A stretch of DNA of 64,000 nt from Vibrio sp. DW001 (GTDB lineage Bacteria; Pseudomonadota; Gammaproteobacteria; Enterobacterales; Vibrionaceae). The notes below the pieces were generated by a model. That model searched no databases, had not been told where the DNA came from, and was given only the letters and a program-made list of their open reading frames with translations. Each line of letters begins with the position of its first letter. The first letter of the stretch is position 1. The DNA lies in NCBI RefSeq assembly GCF_029016285.1, contig NZ_CP091975.1, positions 1,860,001-1,924,000 on the forward strand, read 5' to 3'. The position numbers were made by a program, and so were the translations under genes. Shown piece after piece: positions 37,604 through 47,843 of this stretch.

Positions 37604-37834
37604 ACGGAGGTTCCCCAACACGGATATCTACTACTATGGAATTTAGTGCGAAATGATTTCTTTAAGATACGAGTCAACACGACCGAAAGATCATTGTAGA
37701 ATATTAATTAAATGTAAAATCTGCACAATATCTTTACAGTATATCATCCCATCTGAAGCAATAAACAATAAAATATTATTAAATAACGTTATTAATGGTA
37801 ACCTTGTCGTCTATCGATTACAGAGACCATATTA
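37604..37834. promoter_or_regulatory. Divergent promoter region between giant adhesin and DUF2750 genes
   Basis: This 231-bp AT-rich spacer must hold promoters for both genes. A GGGGAA stretch 7-12 nt ahead of the adhesin ATG could serve as its ribosome site. No operator with a known consensus is evident. Confidence 0.5.
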
Positions 37835-38188
37835 ATGACAAAGCTAACATCAGACATAGAAGCAAACTTACAGTTATTTATAACTGATACTAAGAAGACT
37901 AAAATAGTTTGGGGGTTAAGAAATAGCGAAGAAGATTGGCTAGCCTGCGACTCTTCTGAGTTTGAAAATAGTGAAGTCATGCCATTCTGGTCCAACAAAG
38001 AAGACGCGGCAATACATAACGTTGAAGAATGGGCTGAATTTGAAATTTGCGAAATTCCATTAGACGTTTTTGTTGAAGATTGGCTTATCACCTTAGCTGA
38101 AGATGGCGTGTTAGCAGGAATTAACTGGAATGCATCATTAGAAGGCAAAGAATTAGAACCTTCAGATCTCGCGAAGTTATTTCTTTAA
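37835..38188 (+). CDS. DUF2750 domain protein
   Basis: The 117-residue protein is acidic, soluble and compact, with VWGLRNSEEDWLACDSSEFENSEVMPFWSNKEDA and a following EWAEFEICEIPLDVFVEDWL segment. This is the pattern of DUF2750, a small uncharacterised family widespread in gamma-proteobacteria. It has no signal peptide or catalytic motif. It is divergent from the giant adhesin gene, but nothing links the two functionally. Confidence 0.82.
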   Translation: MTKLTSDIEANLQLFITDTKKTKIVWGLRNSEEDWLACDSSEFENSEVMPFWSNKEDAAIHNVEEWAEFEICEIPLDVFVEDWLITLAEDGVLAGINWNASLEGKELEPSDLAKLFL

Positions 38189-38264
38189 GCCTCTAAGCAA
38201 AACTGAATAATAGACTTAAAAAGCCCTTAGATTTAATGCTGATCATTTAAGAGAAAGCAATCAT

Positions 38265-38418
38265 CGTCATTCCCGTGAAAACGTAATGCTGTTCGGTTAG
38301 TGCTAAATACTTCGTCATTCCCGTGAAAACGGGAATCTTGGTGAGTTTAGATCCCCATTTTCATGGGGATGACGTCGGTTTTCATGGGGATGACGTCGGT
38401 TTTCGTAAGGATGACAGA
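38265..38418. repeat. REP-like repeat cluster
   Basis: Between the DUF2750 gene and queC (289-bp spacer) lie a partial copy CGTCATTCCCGTGAAAACG (38265-38283), a full inverted repeat ATTCCCGT/ACGGGAAT (38317-38336), and then three direct 21-bp repeats ending TGGGGATGACGTC or a variant (38356-38418). The same elements occur at 21295-21443. Confidence 0.75.
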
Positions 38419-38477
38419 GTTAGATATCTTAAGTGAACATCATTACCAATTTAGGTTGGGCTGTTTTGATCTAGGTT

Positions 38478-39197
38478 TTACAACCCTGTATGAGTTTTGC
38501 TTCGTAACGCCGCCTTCACGCCATCCTGATTAGAAAGGTACTCGTCCAAGCCTGCTCTTCTTAATTCGCAGGACGGACAATTACCGCAACCATCACCTAT
38601 GATACCGTTATAACAGGTCAAGGTATTGTTTCTAACGAGTGATAAAGCATCATAATGGTCTGATAACGCCCATGTTTCTGCTTTGTTTAACCACATTAGA
38701 GGCGTTTGAATAGTCAGTTTTTTATCCATGCCTTTTACCAGTGCGTCATTTATTGACTTAACAAATTCATCGCGACAATCTGGATACCCAGAAAAATCCG
38801 TTTCACACACACCAGTTATAATAGTATCCGCACCGATTTGATAGGCATAAATACCCGCTAAGGTTAAGAAAAGTATGTTTCTTCCAGGCACAAATGAATT
38901 GGGTAACCCGTTTTCTTGAAGCGCATGTGACACAGGAATATCATCACGAGTGAGCGAACTGATAGCAAGTTCGTTTAATAACCCGACATCCATAACCTTA
39001 TGAGCCGTGATACCAAGATCTTTTGCCAGCTTTTTGGCCACCTCTATTTCTAACTTGTGCCTTTGACCATAATCGAAGGTAATCGCATGTACTTCGTCAA
39101 ACTCTCGAATCGCTTTTACTAAACAAGTAGTCGAGTCTTGACCTCCACTAAAAACAACAACGGCTTTCTTCACTTCACTATCTCTGTTAAAACGCAT
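38478..39197 (-). CDS. queC: QueC, 7-cyano-7-deazaguanine synthase
   Basis: The 239-residue enzyme has the ATP-pyrophosphatase motif [26 protein letters not shown], and a zinc site of four cysteines in [16 protein letters not shown]. It converts 7-carboxy-7-deazaguanine to preQ0 for queuosine in tRNA. An in-frame GTG at codon 9 (39173) would give the [11 protein letters not shown] start seen in many Vibrio proteins, so the first eight residues are uncertain. The gene is divergent from a HAD phosphatase with only 90 nt between, and no preQ1 riboswitch is seen. Confidence 0.95.
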   Translation of the reverse strand: MRFNRDSEVKKAVVVFSGGQDSTTCLVKAIREFDEVHAITFDYGQRHKLEIEVAKKLAKDLGITAHKVMDVGLLNELAISSLTRDDIPVSHALQENGLPNSFVPGRNILFLTLAGIYAYQIGADTIITGVCETDFSGYPDCRDEFVKSINDALVKGMDKKLTIQTPLMWLNKAETWALSDHYDALSLVRNNTLTCYNGIIGDGCGNCPSCELRRAGLDEYLSNQDGVKAALRSKTHTGL

Positions 39198-39287
39198 CCG
39201 CTGACATTAGTTCACAACCTATTTAAGGTCAATTAGAACTAGTGTATTCTTCCTTTCGTTTTTCAATTTTATTCTTTTGGGTAGGTT

Positions 39288-40097
39288 ATGTATAAACTCG
39301 TCGCTTTAGACATGGATGGTACGCTGCTAAACAGCAAAAAAGAGATCACGACACGCAATAGACAAGCTATAGCTCAAGCAAGAGCGCAAGGTGTAACGGT
39401 TATTCTGGCTTCCGGTCGACCGCTTGCAGGTATGGTCGATAAACTTAACGAACTGGAACTAACGTCTGACAAAGATTTTGTGGTCTCTTCTAATGGTTCT
39501 TACGTACATCGTGTTTCAGATCTGAAACAGGTACACGGTCAAATTATCACAGGTAAAGATGCAAAACGCGTGGCAAGGGTGGCTGAGGAATTAGGCGTGC
39601 ATATGCATGCATTTAGTGTTGAACATGGCCTAATTACACCAAAAAGTAACCAATATACCGAGCGTGAAGCCATTATTAATGGCCTTAGTTTCAACGAGTT
39701 TGATTTTTCACAATTAGAAGATGACCATCCGATTGTTAAGGCGATGTTTGCAGATTCATCGGAAGCGCTCGATAGAGTAACCCCCCTTTTAACTGACGAT
39801 CTCCATGCTGATTACACCATCGTTAGAAGCGCGCATATCTTTTTAGAATTTCTACACCTAGGAAGCAACAAAGGTATTGGTGTTGCCGTGGTGGCAGACT
39901 GCCTAGGGATTAAACCTACAGAAGTGATCAGCATTGGTGATGCTCAAAACGACCACCATATGATAAAGTACGCGGGACTTGGTGTGGCCATGGGTAATGC
40001 AACGGAAGAGACCAAAGCCTTAGCTGATCATATCACCGACACTCATGAAAACTCTGGTGTTGCTGAGGTTATCGAAAGGTTTATTCTCAACGTCTAA
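39288..40097 (+). CDS. yidA: YidA-like Cof-type HAD sugar phosphatase
   Basis: This 269-residue protein matches E. coli YidA in length and pattern. Motif I is LDMDGTLL at the N-terminus, motif II is ASGRP, a Lys lies in GSNKGIGV, and motif IV is GDAQNDHHMI. Such enzymes hydrolyse sugar phosphates and related small phosphates in the cytoplasm. A GGTAGGTT ribosome site precedes the ATG. The catalytic residues all appear intact. Confidence 0.85.
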   Translation: MYKLVALDMDGTLLNSKKEITTRNRQAIAQARAQGVTVILASGRPLAGMVDKLNELELTSDKDFVVSSNGSYVHRVSDLKQVHGQIITGKDAKRVARVAEELGVHMHAFSVEHGLITPKSNQYTEREAIINGLSFNEFDFSQLEDDHPIVKAMFADSSEALDRVTPLLTDDLHADYTIVRSAHIFLEFLHLGSNKGIGVAVVADCLGIKPTEVISIGDAQNDHHMIKYAGLGVAMGNATEETKALADHITDTHENSGVAEVIERFILNV

Positions 40098-40137
40098 TAA
40101 GCTCCTCATCCTAAATCGAGTTTCTAGTTATCAACAT

Positions 40138-40186
40138 ACTCTACGCAGACAGGTACCGGATTTGATTGGGTCAGACTGTGTAGAGT
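40138..40186. other. Long-loop inverted repeat after yidA
   Basis: ACTCTACGCA (40138-40147) pairs with TGTGTAGAGT (40177-40186), with one G-T wobble, across a 29-nt loop. There is no T-run, so a simple intrinsic terminator is unlikely. Confidence 0.35.
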
Positions 40187-40191
40187 GTACC

Positions 40192-40674
40192 TCATTCAAT
40201 CGACTTACAAAGCCAATGAATATGGTGGTTAAAACCACTCTTCTCATAGAATTTAAGGGCATGTTGGTTAAACTGCCACACCTCTACAAATATCTTCTTA
40301 ACGCCATATTCTTCAAAGGTTTTTTCTAATCGTTGCATCAACTGGTTAGCGACGGATTGGTTCCTGTATTCCGGTGAAACAAACACTTCATCAACGCTAC
40401 CCATTTGGGTCGGCTGACTGACCACTGAGATGAGTTCACAGAAATGCCCGGTAATAAACCCGACCACGTTGTCTTGAATTGGGTCGATTGCCACATACAC
40501 AAGGCATTCAGGATCATGCATATATCGCGCAATAGACTTCTGTTTCTCTATTTCTTCAGGCGTTTTTATATCCGTTGGCATAGATTGATGATGATAGTCA
40601 TGAAGATCAAACATCAACGAATTGAGCTGCCCTAGGTCGTCTAAACACGCTGGTCGAATTTTAATATTGGTCAC
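40192..40674 (-). CDS. GNAT-family N-acetyltransferase
   Basis: The 160-residue protein has the GNAT fold signature: an N-terminal IKIRPACLDDL strand, a central VDEVFVSPEYRNQSVANQLMQRLE segment (the acetyl-CoA loop, with Q/R-x-x-x-A in place of the common Gly-rich form), and the C-terminal NQHALKFYEKSGF. The acceptor substrate is not known. It stands alone on the minus strand between yidA and prpE. Confidence 0.85.
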   Translation of the reverse strand: MTNIKIRPACLDDLGQLNSLMFDLHDYHHQSMPTDIKTPEEIEKQKSIARYMHDPECLVYVAIDPIQDNVVGFITGHFCELISVVSQPTQMGSVDEVFVSPEYRNQSVANQLMQRLEKTFEEYGVKKIFVEVWQFNQHALKFYEKSGFNHHIHWLCKSIE

Positions 40675-40741
40675 TTTTACACCGAAAAAATAGAGACGTT
40701 ATTGATCGCATTATAAGCAGTTTTTCATGTTACACAAAGCA

Positions 40742-40769
40742 AAAGACACCAACAAGGGTCGGTGTCTTT
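40742..40769 (-). terminator. Terminator of the prp operon
   Basis: AAAGACACC and GGTGTCTTT form a 9-bp stem around a 10-nt loop, 15 nt past the prpE stop, with a T-rich end on the minus strand. Confidence 0.82.
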
Positions 40770-40783
40770 ATTAAGGTTTAATT

Positions 40784-42661
40784 TTAGTGTTTGAGTACTC
40801 TTTCTATCTCTGTCAGGCTGCTCGGATCATCGATAGTTGAAGGGATTGTGTATGCTTCCCCATCTGCAATCTGTCTTATAATTCGACGCAATATCTTGCC
40901 TGAACGCGTTTTAGGCAAGCGGTCAACAACCAGCGCGTGTTTAAAGCAAGCAACCGCACCAATTTCGGTCCGAACTTTACCAATGAGCTCCCCTTCTAGA
41001 TCATGCTCATCCAACTTAACACCATCTTTAAGCACCACGAGACCGAGAGGAAGTTGCCCTTTCAGATCATCATGAATCCCAATTACCGCACATTCGGCAA
41101 CGGCGGGATGTCCGCCAACGATCTCTTCCATTTCACCTGTCGATAAACGGTGTCCAGCTACGTTTATTACATCGTCAATACGACCCATAATAAAAAGGTA
41201 TCCGTCTTCATCAATGTAACCGCCGTCGCCTGAAACGTAATAGCCTTCAAACTGACTGAGATAGCCAGTCTCGAAACGGTCGTGATTACGCCAGACCGTA
41301 GGAAGACAACTTGGAGGTAATGGACGTTTCAGCGCTACAAATCCTTGTTGATTCGCTGGCACTTCCTCGCCCACTTCATTCAGTACCACAACATTGTAGC
41401 CAGGCACTGGCATTGTCGCTGAGCCGGGTTTTACCGTCATCATTTCGATACCAGTCAGGTTACTGGCGATGGCCCAACCCGTCTCAGTTTGCCACCAATG
41501 GTCAATAACAGGCTTAGCTGTTTTTTCTACCACCCATTCCAATGTCGGAGGGTCAAGGCGTTCTCCTGCCATAAAGATGGTTTTTAGTGCGGACAAGTCG
41601 TATTTTTCTAATAATAAAGCGTCGGGATCTTCTTTCTTGATGGCACGGAAAGCCGTTGGTGCCGAAAACAGCGCCGTTACATTGTACTCGTCGCAAACAC
41701 GCCAAAAAGCACCGGGATCTGGCGTTCTAACGGGCTTACCTTCAAACAATATCGTTGTGCAGCCGTGGATTAATGGCGCATAAACAATATAAGAGTGTCC
41801 GACAACCCAACCCACATCTGATGCAGCCCAAAAGACGTCGTCTTGCTCAATATTATAAATGGTTCTCATGCTGTATTTCATCGCGACTGCATGCCCACCA
41901 TTATCACGTACCACTCCTTTGGGTTTGCCTGTCGTTCCCGATGTATAAAGAATATATAGCGGGTCCGTTGATAGTACAGGTACGCAGCCGTGTGGTGTTG
42001 CTTTCTCGGCAGCCGATTGCCAATCGACATCTCTTTCGTGGTTGAGTTCTGCGAGCGCTTCACTTCTTTGAAAAACCAACACTTTGTCCGGTTTCCAACG
42101 GCTGTCCATAATCGCTTTATCGACCAGTGGCTTGTATGGGATGATCTTGGCAATTTCGATACCACATGATGCCGTCATGATAACTTTTGGTTCTGCGTCT
42201 TCAATCCTTACTGCAAGTTCATTAGGTGCAAAACCACCAAAAACAACCGAGTGTATCGCACCAAGTCTGGCACAAGCCAACATCGCCATTGCCGCTTCAG
42301 GTATCATCGGCATGTATATGACAACGCGGTCACCTTTACTCACTCCATTTTCAGCGAGCATACCGGCGACCTTAGCCACTTGGTCGCGCAGTTGATTATA
42401 GGTGTATTTACGTTTAGTAAGGGTTACTGGAGAATCATAAATAAGGGCGATTTTTTCCCCTCGGCCATGTTCACAGTGGTAGTCTAAGGCTAGCCAAGCT
42501 GTATTTAACTTTCCGTCAGGGAACCAACGCTCGATACCATTTTCATCTTTTTCAAGTATTGTATTCGGCGCTTCAAACCAGTCTATACTTTTCGACTGTT
42601 CTTTCCAGAAGCTTTCTGGTTGTGTTTGAGACCACTGATATTCTTTCAAATAAGCAGACAT
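40784..42661 (-). CDS. prpE: PrpE, propionate-CoA ligase
   Basis: This 625-residue acyl-adenylate-forming ligase has the AMP-binding loop YTSGTTGKPKGVVRDNGGHA and the C-terminal PKTRSGKILRRIIRQIADGE that holds the catalytic lysine. It activates propionate to propionyl-CoA, feeding the 2-methylcitrate cycle encoded upstream. In Salmonella the equivalent lysine is acylated and restored by CobB; a cobB gene lies at 13.7-14.5 kb here. It is the last gene of the prp operon, 27 nt after prpF. Confidence 0.94.
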   Translation of the reverse strand: MSAYLKEYQWSQTQPESFWKEQSKSIDWFEAPNTILEKDENGIERWFPDGKLNTAWLALDYHCEHGRGEKIALIYDSPVTLTKRKYTYNQLRDQVAKVAGMLAENGVSKGDRVVIYMPMIPEAAMAMLACARLGAIHSVVFGGFAPNELAVRIEDAEPKVIMTASCGIEIAKIIPYKPLVDKAIMDSRWKPDKVLVFQRSEALAELNHERDVDWQSAAEKATPHGCVPVLSTDPLYILYTSGTTGKPKGVVRDNGGHAVAMKYSMRTIYNIEQDDVFWAASDVGWVVGHSYIVYAPLIHGCTTILFEGKPVRTPDPGAFWRVCDEYNVTALFSAPTAFRAIKKEDPDALLLEKYDLSALKTIFMAGERLDPPTLEWVVEKTAKPVIDHWWQTETGWAIASNLTGIEMMTVKPGSATMPVPGYNVVVLNEVGEEVPANQQGFVALKRPLPPSCLPTVWRNHDRFETGYLSQFEGYYVSGDGGYIDEDGYLFIMGRIDDVINVAGHRLSTGEMEEIVGGHPAVAECAVIGIHDDLKGQLPLGLVVLKDGVKLDEHDLEGELIGKVRTEIGAVACFKHALVVDRLPKTRSGKILRRIIRQIADGEAYTIPSTIDDPSSLTEIERVLKH

Positions 42662-42688
42662 ATTGCTTCCTCCAATGTGTCTTAATGT

Positions 42689-43885
42689 TTAATTAATTGT
42701 ATCGACGGGTACACGTACCCACCCTTCCATTAATACTCGAGCGCTTCTGCTCATTACTGCCTTTTCTACTACCCAGCCGTATTCGGTTTTTCTGGCTTTT
42801 GCGCCAACCTTCAGGGTTCCCGATGGGTGTCCAAATGTGACCGCATTCTTTTCTCCACCGCCAGCGGCAATGTTAACTAATGTATTCGGTACACAAGCGG
42901 CGGCGGCAATAGCGACCGCAGCAGTCCCCATCATGGCGTGATGTAACTTCCCCATCGATAAGGCACGAACCAATACATCAATCTCAGATGAGCTTACCTC
43001 TTTACGACTTGAAGAATAGTATGTTTTAGGTGTTGATATAAACGCGACTTTAGGCGTATGTTGCCTCGTCGACGCTTCAGATAAATGGTTAATCAATCCC
43101 ATTTTAACGGCACCATGGGCCCGAATTGACTCAAACATACTTAACGCTTTCTCGTCATTGTTGATGTCATCCTGAAGCTCCGCACCGTGATAATTGATCG
43201 CTGCGGCATCAATAAAAATGGTCGGAATACCGGCGTTAATCATCGTCGCTTTAAGCACACCGACATCGGGTACATCAAGGTCGTCCACAAGGTTTCCTGT
43301 TGGAAACATCGACCCGGTCCCGGCAGAAGGATTCATGAAATCAACTTGAATTTCAGCGGCAGGAAATGTCACACCATCGAGTTCAAAGTCACCGGTTTCT
43401 TGTACGCAACCATTGCTGATTGGAACATGGATTAGAATGGTTTTCTCGATATTCACTTGCCAGACTCTAACCGTCAAAACGCCATTTTTCGGTATGCAGG
43501 ATGGATCGAGAAGACCACTATGGATTGCAAATGGGCCTACAGCAGCAGACAAGTTTCCGCAATTTCCACTCCAATCGACAAAAGGCTTATCGATAGAAAC
43601 TTGCCCAAAAAGGTAATCGACATCGTGAGCGGCTCGATTACTCTTTGAAACAATGACTGTCTTGCTCGTACTTGATGTCGCCCCACCCATCCCGTCAATC
43701 TGTTTGGTATACGGATCTGGGCTGCCTATCACTCTTAGCAATAATCTGTCTCTCAACTCGCCCGGTTGTTGGGCCGCTTCAGGTAGATCGTCAAGATTAA
43801 AAAAGATGCCTTTACTTGTACCGCCGCGCATATAGGTTGCTGGAATCTTTATTTGAGACTGAACTACTTGTTTATGTTCATTCAT
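42689..43885 (-). CDS. prpF: PrpF, 2-methylaconitate cis-trans isomerase
   Basis: Starting at the ATG at 43885 (AGGAG 9 nt before), the product has 398 residues. A longer frame reaching 43960 would overlap acnD and lacks a ribosome site. The family start IPATYMRGGTSKGIFF is seen, along with GNCGNLSAAVGPFAI, where a Cys and Lys are thought to act in isomerisation. PrpF lets the AcnD-type dehydratase work by isomerising the double bond of 2-methylaconitate. It sits 10 nt after acnD in the operon. Confidence 0.94.
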   Translation of the reverse strand: MNEHKQVVQSQIKIPATYMRGGTSKGIFFNLDDLPEAAQQPGELRDRLLLRVIGSPDPYTKQIDGMGGATSSTSKTVIVSKSNRAAHDVDYLFGQVSIDKPFVDWSGNCGNLSAAVGPFAIHSGLLDPSCIPKNGVLTVRVWQVNIEKTILIHVPISNGCVQETGDFELDGVTFPAAEIQVDFMNPSAGTGSMFPTGNLVDDLDVPDVGVLKATMINAGIPTIFIDAAAINYHGAELQDDINNDEKALSMFESIRAHGAVKMGLINHLSEASTRQHTPKVAFISTPKTYYSSSRKEVSSSEIDVLVRALSMGKLHHAMMGTAAVAIAAAACVPNTLVNIAAGGGEKNAVTFGHPSGTLKVGAKARKTEYGWVVEKAVMSRSARVLMEGWVRVPVDTIN

Positions 43886-43895
43886 GTTCCAACTC

Positions 43896-46472
43896 CTATG
43901 CCAGAAAATCTTGAGCAAAACGCTGAAGTACACCGCCAGCGTTATACACCGAAACCTCATCCGCCGTATCTATTCGACAGGTAACGACCACATCTACCTT
44001 CTGACCATTTTGACGAGTGATGACAACATCTAAATCGACACCTGGTTGAATTTCGCCTTTAACATCATAAAGTTCAGTACCATCGAGAGCCAATGTATGG
44101 CGGTTTTGACCATGTTTAAACTGTAACGGCAAAACCCCCATACCCACTAAGTTTGTGCGGTGTATACGTTCGAATCCTTCTGCTACGATGACTTCAACAC
44201 CCGCTAATCGAACCCCTTTTGCCGCCCAATCTCGTGATGAACCTTGTCCATAGTCTGCTCCTGCGATGATGATTAGCGGCTGTTTTCGGTCCATATAGGT
44301 CTCTATCGCTTCCCACATACGAGTAACCTTCCCTTCCGGCTCGATACGAGCAAATGAGCCTTGAACCACTTCACCATTCTCTTTAACCATTTCATTGAAT
44401 AATTTAGGATTTGCAAAGGTCGCGCGTTGCGCCGTTAAGTGATCACCCCGGTGGGTAGCATAGGAGTTAAAATCTTCCTCTGGCACCTTCATTTTGATCA
44501 AATACTCGCCCGCAGCACTCGATGCCAATATGGCATTAGAGGGGGATAGATGATCAGTCGTGATATTGTCAGGCAAGATGGCTAGTGGGCGCATAGCAGA
44601 GAGACTTCTCTTACCGGCTAACGCTCCTTCCCAGTAAGGTGGTCGGCGAATATAGGTACTTTGTGGACGCCAATCATATAAAGGATCATTGTTTTGATCC
44701 TCGTCCACCATCTTAAACATCTGGATGTAAACCTGATTAAACTGTTCAGGTTTAACAAAACGACTTACGACGTCATCTATCTCTTCGTCGCTTGGCCACA
44801 GGTCGCTCAGATATATAGCTTGTCCATCGCTATCGGTGCCGATCACGTCCTTTTCTATATCAAAACGCATCGTACCCGCGAGAGCGTAAGCAACAACAAG
44901 TGGTGGCGACGCTAAGAATGCCTGCTTAGCGTAGGGATGGATTCGGCCGTCAAAATTTCGATTTCCGGAGAGAACTGCCGTTGAGTAGAGGTCCCTGTCA
45001 ATTATCTCTTTTTGTATCTTTGGATCCAACGCGCCACTCATGCCGTTACAGGTTGTACATGCATAGCCAACGATACCAAAGCCTAACTTCTCCAATTCAG
45101 GTAGCAGACCGGACTCTTCAAGATACAGTTTGGCCACTTTCGAACCCGGTGCAAACGACGTTTTAACCCAAGGTTGACGAACCAACCCTAGTTCGTTTGC
45201 CTTTTTAGCCAACAAAGCTGCCGCGATAACATTTCTAGGATTGCTGGTATTCGTGCATGAGGTAATCGCGGCAATAATAACGGCACCATCGGGAAGTAAG
45301 CCTTCTTCCTTTTTCCACGCTTTAGCGATTCCGCGTTGCGTCAGCTCCGAAGTGGGCAAACGACGATGAGGATTGGATGGGCCCGCAAGGTTACGTTGGA
45401 CAAAAGAGAGATCGAACTCTAAAACTCGTTCATATTCCGCCTCTACCATGTCGTCAGCCCATAAACCTGTCTGCTTAGCGTACTGTTCTACTAAGGCCAC
45501 TTGCTTATCGTCGCGTCCCGTCAATTTTAGGTAGTTAATCGTCTGTTCATCGATATAAAACATACCAGCCGTTGCACCATATTCTGGCGTCATGTTTGAA
45601 ATGGTTGCTCTATCGCCGATGGTAAGCTTTCTAGCCCCCTCGCCAAAAAACTCTAGGTAGGAAGAAACCACCTTCTGTTGGCGTAAAAATTCTGTGATAG
45701 CCAGTACGATATCTGTGGCAGTAATACCCGGTTGTCGAATACCAGTTAATTTCACACCCACAATGTGAGGTAATCTCATCATTGACGGCCTACCAAGCAT
45801 CACTGTTTCAGCCTCTAACCCACCAACACCGATGGCAAGAACACCTAATGCATCAACATGTGGGGTATGACTGTCGGTCCCAACACATGTATCAGGAAAG
45901 GCAACACCATTCTTAACCTGAACAACCGGAGACATTTTTTCTAGGTTTATCTGATGCATGATCCCGTTACCCGCAGGAATGACATTCACGTTTTTAAACG
46001 CCGTTTTGCACCACTCTATAAAGTGAAACCTGTCTTCATTTCGTCGGTCTTCAATATCCCGATTTTTTTGAAACGCGTCTTTATCGAATCCGGCATGTTC
46101 TACCGCAAGTGAATGGTCAACTATCAACTGAGTTTCTACAACGGGATTTACCTTTGCCGGGTCACCACCTTCATCTGCGATGGCATCTCTCAAACCTGCT
46201 AGGTCAACCAACGCTGTTTGTCCTAATATATCGTGGCAAACAACGCGAGCAGGATACCAAGGAAAATCGAGGTCTCGCTTTCGTTGAATTAGCTGCAATA
46301 AAGCATCGTTAAGTTGGTCTGCTTCGCATCGACGGACTAAGTTCTCGGCCAAGATTCTAGACGTATACGGTAGCTTGCTATAAGCACCCGCAACAAGGCT
46401 ATCTACCGCTAGTTTTGTGTCGTAGTACTCAACCTGTGTGTTTGGTAACCACTTTCTATATTGACTATTCAT
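43896..46472 (-). CDS. acnD: AcnD, Fe-S-dependent 2-methylcitrate dehydratase
   Basis: The 858-residue aconitase-family enzyme has the cluster cysteines in ITSCTNTSNPRN and GYACTTCNG, the swivel-domain motif GADYGQGSSRDWAAKG, and CVGTDSHTPHVDALG. Together with PrpF it replaces the PrpD enzyme of enteric bacteria in dehydrating 2-methylcitrate. The AcnD/PrpF pair is common in Vibrio, Shewanella and Pseudomonas. It follows prpC after 142 nt with no gene in the gap. Confidence 0.95.
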   Translation of the reverse strand: MNSQYRKWLPNTQVEYYDTKLAVDSLVAGAYSKLPYTSRILAENLVRRCEADQLNDALLQLIQRKRDLDFPWYPARVVCHDILGQTALVDLAGLRDAIADEGGDPAKVNPVVETQLIVDHSLAVEHAGFDKDAFQKNRDIEDRRNEDRFHFIEWCKTAFKNVNVIPAGNGIMHQINLEKMSPVVQVKNGVAFPDTCVGTDSHTPHVDALGVLAIGVGGLEAETVMLGRPSMMRLPHIVGVKLTGIRQPGITATDIVLAITEFLRQQKVVSSYLEFFGEGARKLTIGDRATISNMTPEYGATAGMFYIDEQTINYLKLTGRDDKQVALVEQYAKQTGLWADDMVEAEYERVLEFDLSFVQRNLAGPSNPHRRLPTSELTQRGIAKAWKKEEGLLPDGAVIIAAITSCTNTSNPRNVIAAALLAKKANELGLVRQPWVKTSFAPGSKVAKLYLEESGLLPELEKLGFGIVGYACTTCNGMSGALDPKIQKEIIDRDLYSTAVLSGNRNFDGRIHPYAKQAFLASPPLVVAYALAGTMRFDIEKDVIGTDSDGQAIYLSDLWPSDEEIDDVVSRFVKPEQFNQVYIQMFKMVDEDQNNDPLYDWRPQSTYIRRPPYWEGALAGKRSLSAMRPLAILPDNITTDHLSPSNAILASSAAGEYLIKMKVPEEDFNSYATHRGDHLTAQRATFANPKLFNEMVKENGEVVQGSFARIEPEGKVTRMWEAIETYMDRKQPLIIIAGADYGQGSSRDWAAKGVRLAGVEVIVAEGFERIHRTNLVGMGVLPLQFKHGQNRHTLALDGTELYDVKGEIQPGVDLDVVITRQNGQKVDVVVTCRIDTADEVSVYNAGGVLQRFAQDFLA

Positions 46473-46614
46473 CTTTCACTTCCAGTAATATTCTTTGGCA
46501 GGTCTATCCTGCGATTACTTTTCAATCTATCTATTCGAGCAAACCATGTACTGCATCAACGAACGAGTTAGGCAACGAACCAAGTGCTAACTATGCAAGC
46601 CTAACTCTTCCCCA

Positions 46615-47745
46615 CTAATCTCGTTGGTCGATGGGTAACCATTCTTGATGTTCTGGTCCATCATAATCCGCGCTTGGGCGGATTATTCGGTTATTGGCGC
46701 GTTGCTCAAATACGTGAGCTGTCCAACCTGTTAGACGGCTCATCACAAAGATAGGCGTGAATAACTTCGTTGGGATACCTAAAAAGTGATAAGCGGAAGC
46801 ATGGAAGAAATCCGCATTACAGAAAAGTCCTTTTTCTCTATTCATTACCGATTCGACGCGCTCTGAGACCGCATAGAGTTGGGTGTCACCAACCGCTTCA
46901 GACAGTGCTTTTGACCATTTTTTGATCAACGCATTACGGGGGTCTGATTCGGTATATACCGCGTGACCAAAGCCCATGATCTTTTCTTTTTCATCAAGCA
47001 TTTTCAGTATTTCTGCTTCCGCCTGCTCCGGTGTGGTCCAGTTTTCGATCATCTCCATTGCTGCTTCGTTTGCCCCCCCATGCAAAGGGCCTCTTAATGT
47101 GCCTATTGCGGCGGTGACGCAAGAATGGATATCAGACAACGTTGATGCACAAACACGAGCGGCAAATGTCGATGCGTTGAATTCGTGCTCTGCGTAAACA
47201 ATCAGCGAGCAATGCATAACCTGCTTGTGAAGATTTGTTGGGGTTTTATCGGTCAGTAATTTTAAGAAATAACCACCAATGGTGTCTTCAGAGGTGTCTT
47301 CCGTTTCAATGCGGACTCCATCATGACTAAAGCGGTACCAGTAACAGATAATGGCTGGGAATAATGCAAGCATGCGTTCTGTGCTGGCTTGCTGTTGTGA
47401 AAAATCCATCTCTTGTTCAAGATTACCTAATATGGAACAACCTGTTCTCATAACATCCATCGGATGCGCATCTTTTGGGATAAGTTCTAATGCGGCTTTG
47501 AGCTCATTTGGTAAACCACGTAGGCCGACTATTCGTGTCTTATAATCGTCGAGTTCTTTTTGATTTGGTAGGTGACCCTGTAACAATAAGTGCGCCACCT
47601 CTTCAAACTGCGCGTGGTTTGCCAGATCAGTGATGTCGTAACCACGGTAGGTTAAACCTGTCCCCGTTTGTCCAACCGTACATAAGGATGTTGTTCCAGC
47701 GCTCTGACCTCTTAACCCCGCTCCACCTAATTTTTTCTGTGACAT
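46615..47745 (-). CDS. prpC: PrpC, 2-methylcitrate synthase
   Basis: The 376-residue citrate-synthase-fold enzyme has LRGPLHGGANEAAMEMI and MGFGHAVYTESDPRN with the active-site histidines, and a terminal aspartate region FVMSRLTGWTAHVFEQ. It condenses propionyl-CoA with oxaloacetate. Its ATG is preceded by a good AGGAG. It is the third gene of the prp operon, and 98 nt separates it from prpB. Confidence 0.95.
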   Translation of the reverse strand: MSQKKLGGAGLRGQSAGTTSLCTVGQTGTGLTYRGYDITDLANHAQFEEVAHLLLQGHLPNQKELDDYKTRIVGLRGLPNELKAALELIPKDAHPMDVMRTGCSILGNLEQEMDFSQQQASTERMLALFPAIICYWYRFSHDGVRIETEDTSEDTIGGYFLKLLTDKTPTNLHKQVMHCSLIVYAEHEFNASTFAARVCASTLSDIHSCVTAAIGTLRGPLHGGANEAAMEMIENWTTPEQAEAEILKMLDEKEKIMGFGHAVYTESDPRNALIKKWSKALSEAVGDTQLYAVSERVESVMNREKGLFCNADFFHASAYHFLGIPTKLFTPIFVMSRLTGWTAHVFEQRANNRIIRPSADYDGPEHQEWLPIDQRD

Positions 47746-47843
47746 AATGAACTCCTTTCATCGGTTTTGAAGCTTCCCTACTGCATCGCTTCGCTTGTTT
47801 ACGTTATTGGTTAATTCTTTAATTTTTGTTGGTATTATTATTG

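Noticed and set aside
39198..39287. A preQ1 riboswitch upstream of queC
   Set aside because: The 90-nt gap is shared with a divergent gene and shows no preQ1-aptamer pattern.
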